A stretch of DNA of 53,474 nucleotides from Gamarada debralockiae (GCA_002803225.1 NXFV01001150.1:1-53474), one strand, 5' to 3'; counted from the first letter of the stretch, positions 1 through 11,634 are shown. The notes: generated by a model not told the origin, from the letters alone. A program made the numbers and translations.

Positions 1-2542
1 CTGCCGGTCCAAGGGATAGACAAGAAAAGGGGTGATTTGTTTTACAATAAAATGCTGATTTTTTGTGTTGGCACATATGCCAATTTCGGCCACTTATTTC
101 TCACACGAGAGCCCTCTCCCAAAGAAGTCGTCGGCCGAAACAGGGTTCTTCAGCGGATGAAAAGAAATTGTTACCCGTTGGTCTGGCCGAGCCATAAATG
201 CCCAAAATACAACCAGTTCTTCGGGGATTCGCCAAAATTTACAGTACGCCATTCTAATCGGCGGGCCAATTGATGTAGTGCACTGCAGGATGCATTCTCC
301 CGCTATGTGCAGGGTGGTCGGCCGTGTCGCACACACCGCGAGAAAGCGGGATGAAGCTCGATTCAGAGCTGACCGAGGAATTTTCTCCAAACTTTCACAT
401 ACCCGTGCGGCCCAAAAGTTAGGCTGACCCACTTAGTATGGTTTCATTAGCGAGAGAGGCTGATTGATTGGGTCCAACTCCATGTCAGCCTCCAAACTTT
501 AAAGCAATATCGCCTAATAGGGTAGTAAACATAAACAAAACCCTCATGTGCCACAACACCAAGCCCCAGACATCGGCCTGTTCTCTACTTAAACACCCTG
601 TTCCAAGTGGGTCAGCCTCACTTTGGGGCCGCACGGGTAGCATTCTCCCCTGATGCCAAGACCTTCCCCCTTTTTTCTTTCTCGGATCTCGGAAGTGAAC
701 CGATCGGCTGGGGAAGTGGGCGGCCAGAAGGGCTAACGATTCCCGGGCCCCCACCCAAATTTTGACTTCATGCCTTACTACAGTACGTTATCAGGCCGAA
801 AAGTTGTAGCGAGACACGGGACAGAATTTTGCCCTGTGTTCCTGTAAGAACACTACCCTATTGGTTTAAAGTCCTATAGTAAGTGGGTCTCCCTAACTTA
901 TGGGCCGCACGAGTATATAATTGGAGGCGGAAAGTCTTCCAAATCCATAGGGTCATCATATCAAGTCCGAATTGATTTGAGTTCTAAGACTCAAATCAAG
1001 AGAAAGAAAAGCTCTTATCGATCGCTCATCTATTAAATTCTTGCATCGTTGCGCAGGGTCCTCCCTATGGCGGCCCGACCACCATTTGCGGTATCTTCTC
1101 CTTTCTCACCGTGAGGACGGTCTCGTCGAACTCAATGCAGGTGTGCCTGCAGCACATTCTGGAGTTAAAATTTGAACTCATATGCCCACCAACCAATCAC
1201 AACTTTATCACCTTTTCGTCACTCCTGAGCATAAGGGTTAAAGAACCTTCTACCCTTGATATTGCAGAGTCTGGCGGTAGGCGGAAGCTTACGCAAGCCG
1301 TTCCTTATCAAATATTAACGCCACAGCGCCCGGAGGAGGAATGGGTAGAGGCCCCGGGTTTTGATTCAGAACGAGATGCTAAACCTGAGTTTGTCCACCC
1401 ACAGGGCACAGCGGATGCATTGTACCAGTAAGTTTGGTCACCGCCTTGCGTTGACAAGGGTGTCAGCTCAGGTCTGTAAAGGGATTCTGCTCACAGCAAT
1501 TTACCCCCTGTAACGCTAGTGAGCGGTGACAAAACTTATCCGCCGTACCTTGTACACTTTTACAGGCAGTAATGTCTCGTAGTCGATTGATTGATTGTCA
1601 TTTTTACGTCCTGTGTAAGTTGAAGACGAACCTTCGCATTTAGTTTTCAGAAGCCCGATGCCAAGATAAAACTGACCAATAGAAGCCCGGTCGTTCCACT
1701 TTTTCTATCTCGTCAATTGGTCAATTTTGCATCCTGGATTCTTGGCGTGGCTTTTGAAACTAACATGCGAAGGGATATACTTAAGACGGTATCTACCGCA
1801 GTAGATACAAAAGAAAGGCCTTCTTGCCTCTATCCCTACAGGAGGGAGCTCGAATCCAAGCAACCACATCCTCAGCCACAGGGCCCCTACCCTCACAGAT
1901 ATCATTTGAAACAGCTCTCGGCTTATCAAGGTTCTTACGACTTGGGAGTTCCCTGATTTGTACCCTCTAGCCTATGTGATACTGCCCCGAAGGAAAAATG
2001 TTTCGTAGTTCATTTGTTGCGACGAGTGAGGCTGTCCTTGCTTCATTCCTCCATAGAGTCGCAGGAAGATGGTGTGTGAACTACGGCAGTGGAAATACTG
2101 AAACGCCTCTTGACGCCCCAAATCCTCCCCGAGACCACCCTGCTTCGGGTTTGCTTCCTTTCATATCTAATGACGTAGAAGATAATAAAATCTTTCGATG
2201 CAAGTCCCCAACAGAGAACGCTGTTAGCGTAAAAGAAACAGGAGGCTGGGACCAAACTCGACAACGAGAACCTTGGCAATATCTCTCGCCCCTGACAAAT
2301 GGTACTATGCCCTGACAGACCCTCAGGGAACAGACAATTCCTGGGGTATCCAAATTGGAATGCCTGCCTACATAATTTCTGTTTGAGATCTCGACAGAGC
2401 AAGTCGTTTGCAGTCGTTTAAGATGTGACTTCTGAATAGGACCCCCCACTGGCCAAACAAGTCGATCACTTTCTTTTTGCACGCAAAGACTTTGAGATCT
2501 ACCAGCTTCACGATCTTCACCCTCACTTTTCAAGACAGTAAC
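1..2542. other. gene-poor left end
   Basis: No convincing gene is seen in this 2.5 kb. Short open frames occur on both strands, overlap each other and show no recognisable domain or credible intron-joined continuation. The first kilobase holds a three-copy inverted/direct repeat, listed separately. A 14-base string, TGCCAATTTCGGCC, at about 78-91 occurs again at about 4217-4230, so part of this stretch is repetitive. The last few hundred bases are presumably the promoter of the rhodopsin-domain gene that starts at 2543. Confidence 0.6.
401..914. repeat. three-copy ~35 bp inverted/direct repeat, possible transposon ends
   Basis: A segment of about 35 bp appears three times. The copy at 401-435 is in reverse orientation; those at 604-639 and 880-914 are in forward orientation. 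In forward orientation it begins AAGTGGGTC and ends GGGCCGCAC followed by GGGTA or GAGTA. The first and second copies form an inverted pair 240 bp from end to end, as terminal inverted repeats of a small non-autonomous DNA transposon would; the third could be a second end from a nested or neighbouring copy. No transposase-like frame lies between them. Confidence 0.55.
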
Positions 2543-4022
2543 ATGTCGATCCCAAGACCAAATGGACCCGATATCAATATTGGTGAGTCGACTCAACTAG
2601 GGTAAAACGTTTTGTATGCTTACGCTGGTAGGTCCATCAATTATGGCTGAGGGATGGACCCTTTACACTTTTTCTGCAATTGTTGTTGGTTTGAGAGTGT
2701 TCACTCAATTGAAGGTCACTCGACAATTTGGACTCGGAGATGTCGTGATGATTGGCGCTTTGGTAAGCAATCGCTCAAAAATCGTCCCTAACAAGGCTGA
2801 CTTCAAAAGACCTTTGGACTTCTTCAATTAACAATGCAAACAATAGCCTATACCAAAGGCTGGGGAAGGCACTTTTTCTATCTCGACGATAGTCAGAGAG
2901 TGAATTCAATGGAAATGGTCTTCGTGTCTGAGCCTTTGGGTAATTGGAACCTACATTTTTCCAACTTCAACGCTGCAGGAGCTTAACTGATATAATCTTA
3001 GCAATTATGTGCAGCACGCTTGGTCGGGTTTCATTCATGATTCTCATGTTACGACTTTTTGGGAACACCAAGGCCAGGCGATGGCTCCTATATTTTCTGA
3101 TGGCGCAGCAACTCGTCGTAAACCTCTTCACATCCATTACTATTTTTACTCAGTGTGGTAATGTTCTAAGTCTCTGGGATCCCGAGGGACACCCAAGCAA
3201 ATGTTGGTCGGCAGATGTTCAAACAGACACTGGATACGTCCAAGGAGGTAAAAGCTCCACTACTTGGTCGAGTTCAATGCTGATAATTCTGTAGTTTTCA
3301 ACTCAGCGACGGACCTCGCCTTGACGGTTATGCCATTGTCAATCTTCTGGACTCTTCAAATGGACTTGCGAATTAAAATAGGCCTAGCTGGTCTCCTTGG
3401 ACTGAGTGTCTTGTATGTCCTGCTGGTTCCTTCTACTCTGCTATCATAGCAATTGTTACTAACTTATTGCTAGTGCTTTCGCTGCATCAATTGTCAAAAC
3501 CGTCGAGTTGAAGAATCTCGGAGAGCGCTCAGACTATACATGTAAGTCCCGAATATTCAACTTCCTTTTTCTCTAGACAATGGCTCATGTCTGCCAGTCA
3601 ACACTGTGCACTTCTTCAAGTGGGTCATTGTCGAAAACACCCTCGTCATGGTCGCTTCCTCAGTTCCTCTCCTCCGACCTCTCTTCAGCGTAGCCAAAAA
3701 GACCGCAATATCGCACTACGGATCGAATGTCGCCTACGAACTAAATTCTCGACAGAAAGGCTCTCAAGCATTTGCGTACGGTAATAACACGACCAAGTCA
3801 ACTGCACTAGCATCATCGTCTGAGGAGAACATATTGCCGATTCAAACGGGCCCGTCGAGTGTAAAAGAAATAGGGAGTCATTTTGGAGCGGATGTGGAAC
3901 AGGGGGTTATTAAGAAGGAAGTTCAGTATCAAGTCAAGTATGAAATTGATACTAGGACACTGGGATCAACACCGCAGACCTCCCAGTGGGATATACATTC
4001 GAAGGGAGGTGCTCAGTGTTGA
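2543..4022 (+). CDS. fungal rhodopsin-domain integral membrane protein
   Basis: A seven-exon gene reconstructed by eye: 2543-2582, 2632-2762, 2810-2939, 3002-3247, 3295-3412, 3474-3541, 3598-4022, keeping one frame and giving about 385 residues. The product starts MSIPRPNGPDIN and has seven likely membrane spans. Hallmarks of the fungal rhodopsin-domain family (SAT4-like) are visible: a GLGDVVM segment after the second span, a KGWGRHF segment, a FNSATDLALTVMP segment and a VENTLVMVASSVPLLRPLF-type last span, followed by a polar tail of about 110 residues. The family is large and mostly uncharacterised in filamentous ascomycetes; it is unrelated to opsins that bind retinal. Gene identity is firm; substrate or partner is unknown. 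It lies immediately left of the repeat island. Confidence 0.88.
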
Positions 4023-4443
4023 TGTAAATGATAAAACGAAATTGCATCTGGGATATCTGGTGGATAAAGATGCTTAGGTTTCCTATCGGGGTTTTCGGGC
4101 GATGTATGATCTTATGTATGGCGTCAATATGGAAGTGTCCCCTCACCTGATGGTTCGGAACAAGCCTCGAATGGGTCAAACCTATCGATATCAAGCGGCA
4201 GATCATGGTGGTGAACGTGCCAATTTCGGCCACTTTTTTCGGCTGAACAGCCGCTGGCCTTCGTATAGAAATGGAAGCACGTCCAGCAACTTTATCGACC
4301 ATCCGGTTATCACGATTACTATAAATAACAGGCCAAGCTTTCGACACATCAGACTCGCAATACTTAGCCCTATCGCTTGCCCAAACCCTTCGAAATAGGC
4401 AAGGCAGATTGCTGTACATTTAATCATGTTGGGAGGTCAGATT

Positions 4444-4566
4444 TATAGAATGTGAAAGCGTAACATTTAGAGAGTAGTGACCCAAGGGCTATATATACAT
4501 CGTAGTGACTCATATCCTACGTGACATGAGTCACGTGGGTTATAACTTAGATGTCTCGTTTCAACA
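4444..4566 (+). repeat. LTR-like repeat, copy A
   Basis: About 123 bp that matches 13485-13608 closely in the same orientation. Copy B begins TG and ends CA, as LTRs do; in copy A the first bases read TA, a TpG-to-TpA change. Both carry a core GTGACCCAAGGGCT or GTGATCCAAGGGCT followed by a TATATA-like stretch, then GTAGTGACTCATA. No internal retrotransposon coding region is seen beside it, so a solo LTR or a remnant is the likely status. Confidence 0.55.
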
Positions 4567-4647
4567 AATCAGTTCCAACATCATGTCTAATATCTCTGTC
4601 AGGTGACCTGTGAATCAAATGCGGCTGATGTCCGCCGGTGTGCCAAA

Positions 4648-4755
4648 TAAAAAAAAATAAAAATAAAAATAAAAATAAAAACAATAATAAAAATAAAAAC
4701 AATAATAAAAAATAATAATAATAAAAATTTAAATAAAATAAATAAATAAAAAAGC
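4648..4755. repeat. A/T-only low-complexity tract
   Basis: Over 100 bases of A and T units such as AAAAT, AATAAT and AAATAAAT with a few C. It is simple-sequence DNA next to the LTR-like repeat; it could also be a degraded poly(A) tail of a retroelement, but nothing coding precedes it. Confidence 0.85.
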
Positions 4756-5878
4756 GTTAATTTTTAGTGAATTCTCTTATACTATAGCAATTAGTCTATA
4801 AGGCAGGGTGCTGCATCTCAACTCTCACCACTTTAAAGGCTGTTTGCAGGGTAATATTGGTGTGTTGCCAGCGTCTTATAAACGGAGGGGTGGTCATGTA
4901 GGGTTGGGGTCTTATAGACCAATTAATACGATAGATTCTCTAGGATATAGAACAAGCAACCTCCAATTGCGCATTACGGATTGCGGCGCCGCAATACGAA
5001 CAGCTCCAGAGTCTGGATGTCTTCTAGCAGGATCCTCTGTGGTCTCTCACAACTAGCATAGAGGTTCTGTACCTTTCCAACTTCTTAATATTTCGAACAA
5101 GCCATCTGTTTCAGGTTCTGGTACTTCGGCACAAACTTTGCGATGACTTCTTAAATACATTTTTATCAATGTCCCCCAGCTTGTCAGAATTGCCGACAGA
5201 TCTGATTTGTAGAACAGCTTCAGTATCTCAAAATCACGGGGTAAAATCAACTTCTGGAAGTCGAAATTCAGCAACACGACCGAATATATTACAGCCATTG
5301 ATTCCATCATAGACCAAAGCGTAGCCGTTCAGGTGGAGGGCGACGTTGATTTCAGAAGTAGAGATCGCAAAGTAGAAGACGTGTAGAATCAGACGATATT
5401 GTATGGTAAAAACATGCATGTATTGACATCTCTAAGGAGGGAGAATTTCAGTGTTGCCAGAACCCGAGATAGGTGTACACAACCGTTGCCATAGCAACCA
5501 GAGCATCTGACAAGGCGGCTAATTTTAGTTTGCTTCGTCATCCGTCACGGGCCGACCCTTAGTTATAATTAGTGGTATCGGTGGCTGCGCTGAGCGCCCG
5601 CTGACTCGCTTCGCCCACGTGATCAGTCAGCCACCAGCATCGATTCGCGGATCTCGCTGGGCCTTCGCTGGGGGCGCGCCGTCGATATCCGGCGAATATC
5701 CACGGCTCGCTGAGCGCCTCGCTAAGCGCCGCCCCCTAATTAGCTTGCCTCGAGATCAGTGACCCTCTTAATCTAGTACAGGCCACTAATCTGGGGGCGC
5801 GCTAGGGAAGTATATAGAGGGGGGCGCGCGCGCGCGCGCCGCGACTACTATCTCTTCTTCTATAAAAAAAAATCTATA

Positions 5879-8183
5879 ATGCCTTTCGTACTCAAGTATA
5901 TTAAATCCAATTAATTAATCTATTAATTAATCTATTGATTAATCTAACTCGCTATAACGCTCTCTAGTCGTATAGAGCTTAATGTTACGAATAACGCAGA
6001 GCTACACGCGAACGCGTAGTACGTCCTTACCCTAACGCGTACCGCGAGGCCTAAGAATACCTCTCTAGTATACAACCTAAAGTAAGACGAGTTTAAGGTA
6101 AGTAGATAAGCTTACTTATATACTTAAGGAGAGGTAGTAGTAGTAGCGTATATATATAGCGTACGACTATGAATAAGCAGCTAACTGTACGCAGGCCTTT
6201 TGCGAGCGAAAGTAGTATTACGATAGTAATATAGTAATAGAGGATAAGCTCCTGCTCTTCCTTGTAGAGGAGGTTATAGCTTAGCCGCTAAAGGCAAAGA
6301 GCTGTAAAACAAACGATATGCCCTAGTAGGAGACGCAGCTCGTATAGCGCTTAGTTTGCAACTATATCACAGTACTAACGGACCTCTACTAAGTATAAAA
6401 GGCTATAGGGATAAATAGCTACTAGTCCTCGTAAGAGGATAGCGTTAAAGAGTACCTTAAGGCGCTATAGTAGCGGGATACATAGCGCGAGAAAGAGTAG
6501 TTTATAGATAAAGGCCGCGATACGCTCTTAGATAGCTATACTAAGGACGAGTTTAAGAGCGTCTACTATAAGCTATAGGTATAGGGGGCTACCTCGCCTA
6601 AGTACTACTTCCAGACGCTTATTAATATCTTACTTAACTACTATATACTTACGCGTAATAGTAATTGATAGGTAGCTAAGCTTTTAGACCTATTTACTTT
6701 CGAGTTTAAGGGGGAGGGCCTTACGTATTATATACTATTAATCTTTATTACGTGTATAGGGAAGTAAAACTAGTATAGCTGTCTCGAGACGATTAGTGTA
6801 CTCCGGAATCGGAAGCTACTAATTTATATACTTAGCGGCCTAGTCTTCTATCTCCTTTACTACTAGGACTTAGGTAACGAGCCCTTACTAGACTTTAGTA
6901 AGTATATAGTATAGTATAATATCTGCCTTATTAAAGGCAGCGCGAGGAGCCGTAAGACTACCTTCTTGTATAGCTTATAGCGAGAGTAGGTAGCAAGAGT
7001 CTTTTAGTACATAGGTATTACGTTATAGAAGAAGACGTATATTAGGCGTAGTAGAGGCACGAAGATAGTAGAGCTAAAGGGGGTAAGCAAGGAGTAGATC
7101 TAGTAAGTAGGGTAGTAGAACCTAGAGTAGATAGTCGGCTGCTACTTAAATATATTGCTATGAGAGTTTATATAGTCAATAGTAGGCTACCTAGTATAAA
7201 TAGGCTACTTTAAGATCTACTAGGTAAGTATTATACTACTTACTAAGCTACTCTTCTTTATCTGGCCTAGGCTAGATGTATAGTACAGGCAGTTCGGCCT
7301 ACTGTTATACTAGCTTAATGATCTCGCGGTAATAGGAGTAATGAACCTCTTATTCTACTTTTGTAAGGTTATCCTCTAAGACTTAGTAGCCTTATATAGT
7401 ATGTTCCTAGGCCACCTAGTGTAGAACTACCTAGTCTTCCGGTATATATTATACGTAGCCTTCGTAATAAAGGTATAGGCCTATATATAAGAGGAGGAGC
7501 GGCTAAGCTAGCTCTCTCTTCTCTACTAGGCGATACTGCTGCTTGTTGATCACTTAAAGGCTGCTAACGCGTAGAGTAAGTAGTGAGTAAGTGAGCTTTA
7601 AGTACTACTCGACTGCGTAGCTAAGTCCTAGTAGGCGTAGGCTATGTAGCTTTAATTCCTGATGTCTGGTAGCCTTACCTTTTGACTCGAGGCTCCCCTA
7701 GCTCTAGTAGTAGCAGCGGCCTTATAAGCTATGCTACTAGTAGGCCTGCTTATGCTACTAGCGCTATTACTTAGTAGATTTAGTAAGTACGTATTAGCTC
7801 GGACAAGCGCTGTGAATACTCCTTCCTAGGCCGCTTCGCTACTACTGCCGCTGCTGTAGCCGCCTGTATATTATATGTACTATATAGTTAAGATAGTAAA
7901 GATACTGTAGCGAGAGTAGACTATAGGCCTAGGTAGCGGTAGTTTATTTATAGTAGCGCTAGATCTAAAGTAGAGTAGCTAATAGTGCGCTAGGAGGTAG
8001 AACGAGCTTTAGTAGTACTCCTTAAGGCTTGAGGTTATTAAGGAGATTAGGTATATTATATAGGCTTAGTATATTAGCGAGAAGGTAGCGATATAGCAGG
8101 TTAATTTATAGTAGGAGCAAATATAATACTTATTAGACTAGCTTTATAAGTAGCTCTGTATTAGTAGGAAGGCTTATAAATAA
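5879..8183 (+). pseudogene. Crypton tyrosine recombinase with GCR1_C domain, copy 1, nonsense-riddled
   Basis: From ATG at 5879 one frame runs to 6097, then a 97 bp intron-like segment (GTAAGT start, CTAAC branch-like site, CAG end at 6194), then 6195 to a terminal TAA at 8181-8183. Counting stops as codons, no indel is needed: 466 codons separate 6783 from the final stop. Stops are mostly TAG where relatives have Gln (CAG), plus TAA and one TGA (from CGA), the pattern of RIP. Landmarks: ARPKNTSLVY (~6050), LLLFLVEEV (~6240), KGRDTLLD (~6510), LFTFEFKGEG (~6690), LRNRK with the first catalytic Arg (~6801), T-Y-I-R in place of the family HxxR (~7028), and GCY with the catalytic Tyr at 7143-7145. 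A GCR1_C-like region lies near 7860-8050. Relative to the family, His of HxxR has become Tyr (CAT to TAT), so it is inactive even apart from the stops. Confidence 0.8.
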
Positions 8184-8556
8184 AGAGTAAATAGCTAGCG
8201 AGTAGTAAATTGAATTAGAAGTCTTATATTCTATATTTTATATTTCTCTTTAGTCCCTTAATTATTACTGCTACTTATAGTGCCTTACTCGCTTGCTACT
8301 AATTCAAATAGAAATATCTCTATTACTCTTAGGCTAATTCTTATAATCTAAGTATAAGATAAGAGCCCTTAACTAGCTCTATACCTTATACTCGAGAAGT
8401 ATTAAGCGTAGCGTACTGTGCGCGCCTAAAAAATCGATATCGATATAAGTGAATATTGATAGTCGGCTAAGCGCGGCTAAGCGTACAGGCTATAACACCC
8501 GTAAAAAGCTGAGTCAGCTACTAATTCAGCCACCTAAACCGAACTGTCGATATTCT

Positions 8557-8564
8557 AGTGGTAT
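8557..8564 (+). repeat. shared 8 bp junction between the two Crypton units
   Basis: AGTGGTAT occurs at 5571-5578, 8557-8564 and 11543-11550, exactly 2,986 bp apart each time. The middle copy is single and serves both as the end of unit 1 and the start of unit 2. This is the expected product of recombination at a short core, not of a TSD-making transposase, which would give two copies at the centre. Confidence 0.75.
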
Positions 8565-8864
8565 TAGTAGCTGTGCTAAGCGCCCGCTGACTCGCTTCGC
8601 CCACGTGATTAGTCAGCTACTAGTATCGATTCGCGGATCTCGCTGGGCCTTCGCTAGGGGCGCGCTGTCGATATCTAGCGAATATCCACGGCTTGTTAAG
8701 CGCCTTACTAAGCGCTGCCCTCTAATTAGCTTACCTCGAGATTAGTGACCCTCTTAATCTAGTATAGGCTACTAATCTAGGGGTATGCTAGGGGAGTATA
8801 TAGAGGGGGGCGCGCGTACGTATACCGCGACTACTATCTCTTCTTCTATAAAAAAAAATCTATA

Positions 8865-11169
8865 ATATCTTTTGTACTTAAGTATATTAAATCCAATTAA
8901 TTAATTTATTAATTAATCTATTAATTAATTTAACTCGCTATAATACTCCCTAGTTATATAGAGCTTAATATTATAAATAACGTAGAGCTACGTGCGAACG
9001 CGTAGTACGTCCTTACCTTAATGCGTGCTATAAGGCCTAAGAATACCTCTTTAGTATATAATCTAAAGTAAGACGAGTTTAAGATAAGTAGGTAAGCTTA
9101 CTTATATACTTAAGGAGAGGTAGTAGTAGTAGTATATATATATAGTGTACGACTATAAATAAGTAGCTAACTATACACAGGCCTTTTGCGAGTGAAAGTA
9201 GTATTATAATAGTAATATAATAATAGAGGATAAGCTCCTACTCTTCCTTATAAAGAAGGTTACGGCTCGGCCGCTAAAGGCGAAGAGCCGTAAAACGAAC
9301 GATATGCCCTAGTAGGAGACGCGGCTTACATGGCGCTTAGTTCACGGCTATATTATAGTGCTAACAGACCTCTACTAGGCGTAAAAGGCTATAAGGATAA
9401 ATAGCTATTAGTCCCCGCGAGAGGATAGCGTTAAGGAGTACCTTAAGGCGCTATAGTAGTAGGACGTATAGTGCGAGAAAGAGTAGTTTACAGATAAGGG
9501 CTATAATATACTCTTAAACAGCTATACTAAGGATAAGTTTAAGAGCGTCTACCGCGAGCTATAGATGTAGGGGGCTGCCTCGTTTGAGTACTACTTCCGG
9601 ATACTCGTTGATATCCTACTTAGCTACTATATACTTACGCGTAGTAGCGATCGATAGGTAGCTAAGCTTTTAGACCTATTTACTTTCGAGTTTAAGGGGG
9701 AGGGCCTTACGCGCTATATACTACTAATCTTTATTACGCGCGTAAGGAAGTAGAACTAGTATAGCTATCTCGAGACAATTAGTATACTCTGGAATTAAAA
9801 GCTACTAATTTATATACTTAGCGGCCTAGCCTTTTATCTTTTCTACTACTAGGACTTAAATAGTGAGCCTCTACTAGACTTTAGTAAGTGTATAATATAG
9901 TATAATATTTGCCTTATTAAAGGTAGCGCGAGGAGCTATAAGACTACCTTCTTGTATAGCTTATAGCAAGAGTAGGTAGCGAGAGCCTTTTAGTACGTAA
10001 GTATTATATTATAGAAGAAGATATATATTAGGCGTAGTAGAGGCATGAAGATAGTAGAGCTAAAGGGGATAAGTAAGGAGTAGATCTAGTAAGTAGGGTA
10101 GTAGAACCTAGAGCAGATAGTTGGCTACTACTTAAATGTATTACTATGAGAGTTTATATAGTTAATAGCAGGCTACCTAGTATAAATAGGCTACTTTAAG
10201 ATCTACTAGGTAAGTATTATACTACTTACTAAGCTACTCTCCCTTATTTGGCCTAGGCTAGATATATAGTACAGGCGGTTCGGCCTACTACTGTACTAGC
10301 TTAACAATCTCGTAGTAATAGGAGTAATAAACCTCCTATTCTACTTTCGCGAGGTTATTCTCTAAGACTTAGTAGCCTTATATAGTATGTTCCTAGGCTA
10401 TCTAGTGTAGAACTACCTAGTCTTCTAGTATATATTGTATGTAGCCTTCACAACAAAGGCACAGGCCTATATATAAGAGGAGGAGCGGCTAAGCTAGCTC
10501 TCTCTCCTCTACTAGGCAATACTGCTACTTATTGACCACTTGAAGGCTACTAATATACAGAGTGAGTAGCGAGCGAGTGAGCTTTAAGTACTGCTCGACC
10601 GTGTAGCTAAGTCCCAGTAGGCGCAGGCTACGTAGCTTTAATTCCTGACGTCTAGTAGCCTTATCTTTCGACTCGAGGCTCCCTTAGCTCTAGTAGCGGT
10701 AGTGGCCTTACGAGCTATACTACTAGTAGGCCTGCTTACGCTACTAGTACTATTACTCGGCGGATCTAGTAAGTACGTATTAGCTCGGATAAGTACTATG
10801 AATACTCCTTCCCGGGCCGCTTCGCCGCTGCTGCCGCTGCTGTAGCCGCCCGTATATTATATATACTGCGTAGTCAAGATAGTAAAGGTACTATAGTAAG
10901 AGTAGACTATAGGCCTAGGTAGCGGTAGCCTATTTATAGTAGTACTAGACCTAAAGTAGGGTAGCTAATAGTGCGCTAGGAGGCAGAACGAGTTTTAGTA
11001 GTACTCCTTAAGGCTCGAGGTTATTAAGGAGATTAGGTGTATTGCGTAGGCTTAGTATATTAGCGAGGAGGTAGTGATATAGTAGGTTAATTTGTAGCAG
11101 GAGTAGATGTAGTACTTATTAGACTAGCTTTGTAAGCAGCTCCGCACTAGCAGGAAGGCTTGTAAATAG
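8865..11169 (+). pseudogene. Crypton tyrosine recombinase with GCR1_C domain, copy 2, nonsense-riddled
   Basis: Positional equivalent of the copy 1 gene (offset 2,986). The start codon reads ATA instead of ATG, a TpG-to-TpA change. The intron-like segment is at 9084-9180. The coding frame then follows the same family landmarks and ends in TAG at 11167-11169. The catalytic Arg region reads LWN followed by a stop instead of LRNRK, so it has lost the first catalytic Arg; the Tyr of the GCY motif is kept (here YYLN, with Cys changed to Tyr). Most stops are again Gln codons turned TAG. The GCR1_C-like C-terminal part near 10850-11030 keeps Trp/Tyr/Leu positions seen in copy 1. Confidence 0.78.
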
Positions 11170-11634
11170 AGAGTAAATAGCTAGCGAGTAGTAAATTGAA
11201 TTAGAAGTCTTATATTCTATGTTCTATATCTCTCTTTAGTCCCTTGATTATTACTGCTACTTGCGGCGCCTTGCTCGCTTACTACTAATTCAAATAGAAA
11301 TATCTCTATTACCCTTAGGCTAATTCTTATAATCTGAGTATAAGATAAGAGCCCTTAACTAGCTCTATATCTTACGCTCGAGAAGTGTTAAGCGCAGCGC
11401 GCTGTACGCGCCTGAAAAATCGACGTTGATATAGGTGAACATTGATAGTCGGCTGAGCGCAGCTAAGCGCACAGGCCGTAATACCCGCAAAAAGCTGAGT
11501 CAGCCACTGATTCAGCCACCCAAACCGAACCGTCGATATTCTAGTGGTATTATCGACGCCTTTCTATCGTACGTATTCAGGTAACAGACTGGACGATAGC
11601 AAAGCTGGGAAGATATAGAGACAAAGGCAGGAAG

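Larger units (their letters stand above)
4023..5570. other. intergenic, repeat-rich flank of the Crypton tandem
   Basis: Contains an LTR-like copy and an A/T-only tract (listed separately). Two overlapping minus-strand frames at about 5053-5419 might be fragments of an old gene, but I recognise nothing in them and no splice arrangement joins them convincingly. Confidence 0.5.
5571..8564 (+). mobile_element. Crypton-type YR transposon, tandem copy 1 (RIP-degraded)
   Basis: Left unit of a head-to-tail pair. It starts at an AGTGGTAT octamer (5571-5578) and ends at the same octamer (8557-8564), a 2,986 bp period. The first 250 bp are GC-rich and seem little mutated; the rest is rich in TAG, TAA and TATA strings. 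It encodes a degenerate protein of the fungal Ndc10-like tyrosine-recombinase plus GCR1_C family (separate entry). There are no terminal inverted repeats or LTRs, as expected of Cryptons, which integrate by a tyrosine recombinase. Differences from copy 2 appear to be transitions only, with no change in length. Confidence 0.8.
8557..11550 (+). mobile_element. Crypton-type YR transposon, tandem copy 2 (RIP-degraded)
   Basis: Right unit of the tandem, identical in length to copy 1 and aligned to it without gaps at every point checked (octamer, translation start, intron, stop). Its GC-rich left end has more mutations than in copy 1 (for example GCGCTGAGCG in copy 1 reads GTGCTAAGCG here), whereas some coding positions are less mutated than in copy 1. 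The two copies therefore acquired mutations separately after the duplication, or were hit unequally. Right of the final octamer the sequence changes to unrelated DNA starting TATCGACGCC. Confidence 0.8.

Noticed and set aside
5053..5419. Two overlapping minus-strand ORFs left of the Crypton pair
   Set aside because: No recognised family, no credible splice joining, and location in repeat-rich DNA.
8449..8745. 98-residue ORF across the Crypton junction
   Set aside because: It spans the end of unit 1 and the start of unit 2 in non-coding parts of both; chance frame in the GC-rich end.
5571..11550. Reading the tandem as one LTR retrotransposon with long LTRs
   Set aside because: Each repeat unit contains a whole recombinase gene and nothing lies between the units; no gag-pol, primer-binding site or TG..CA ends.
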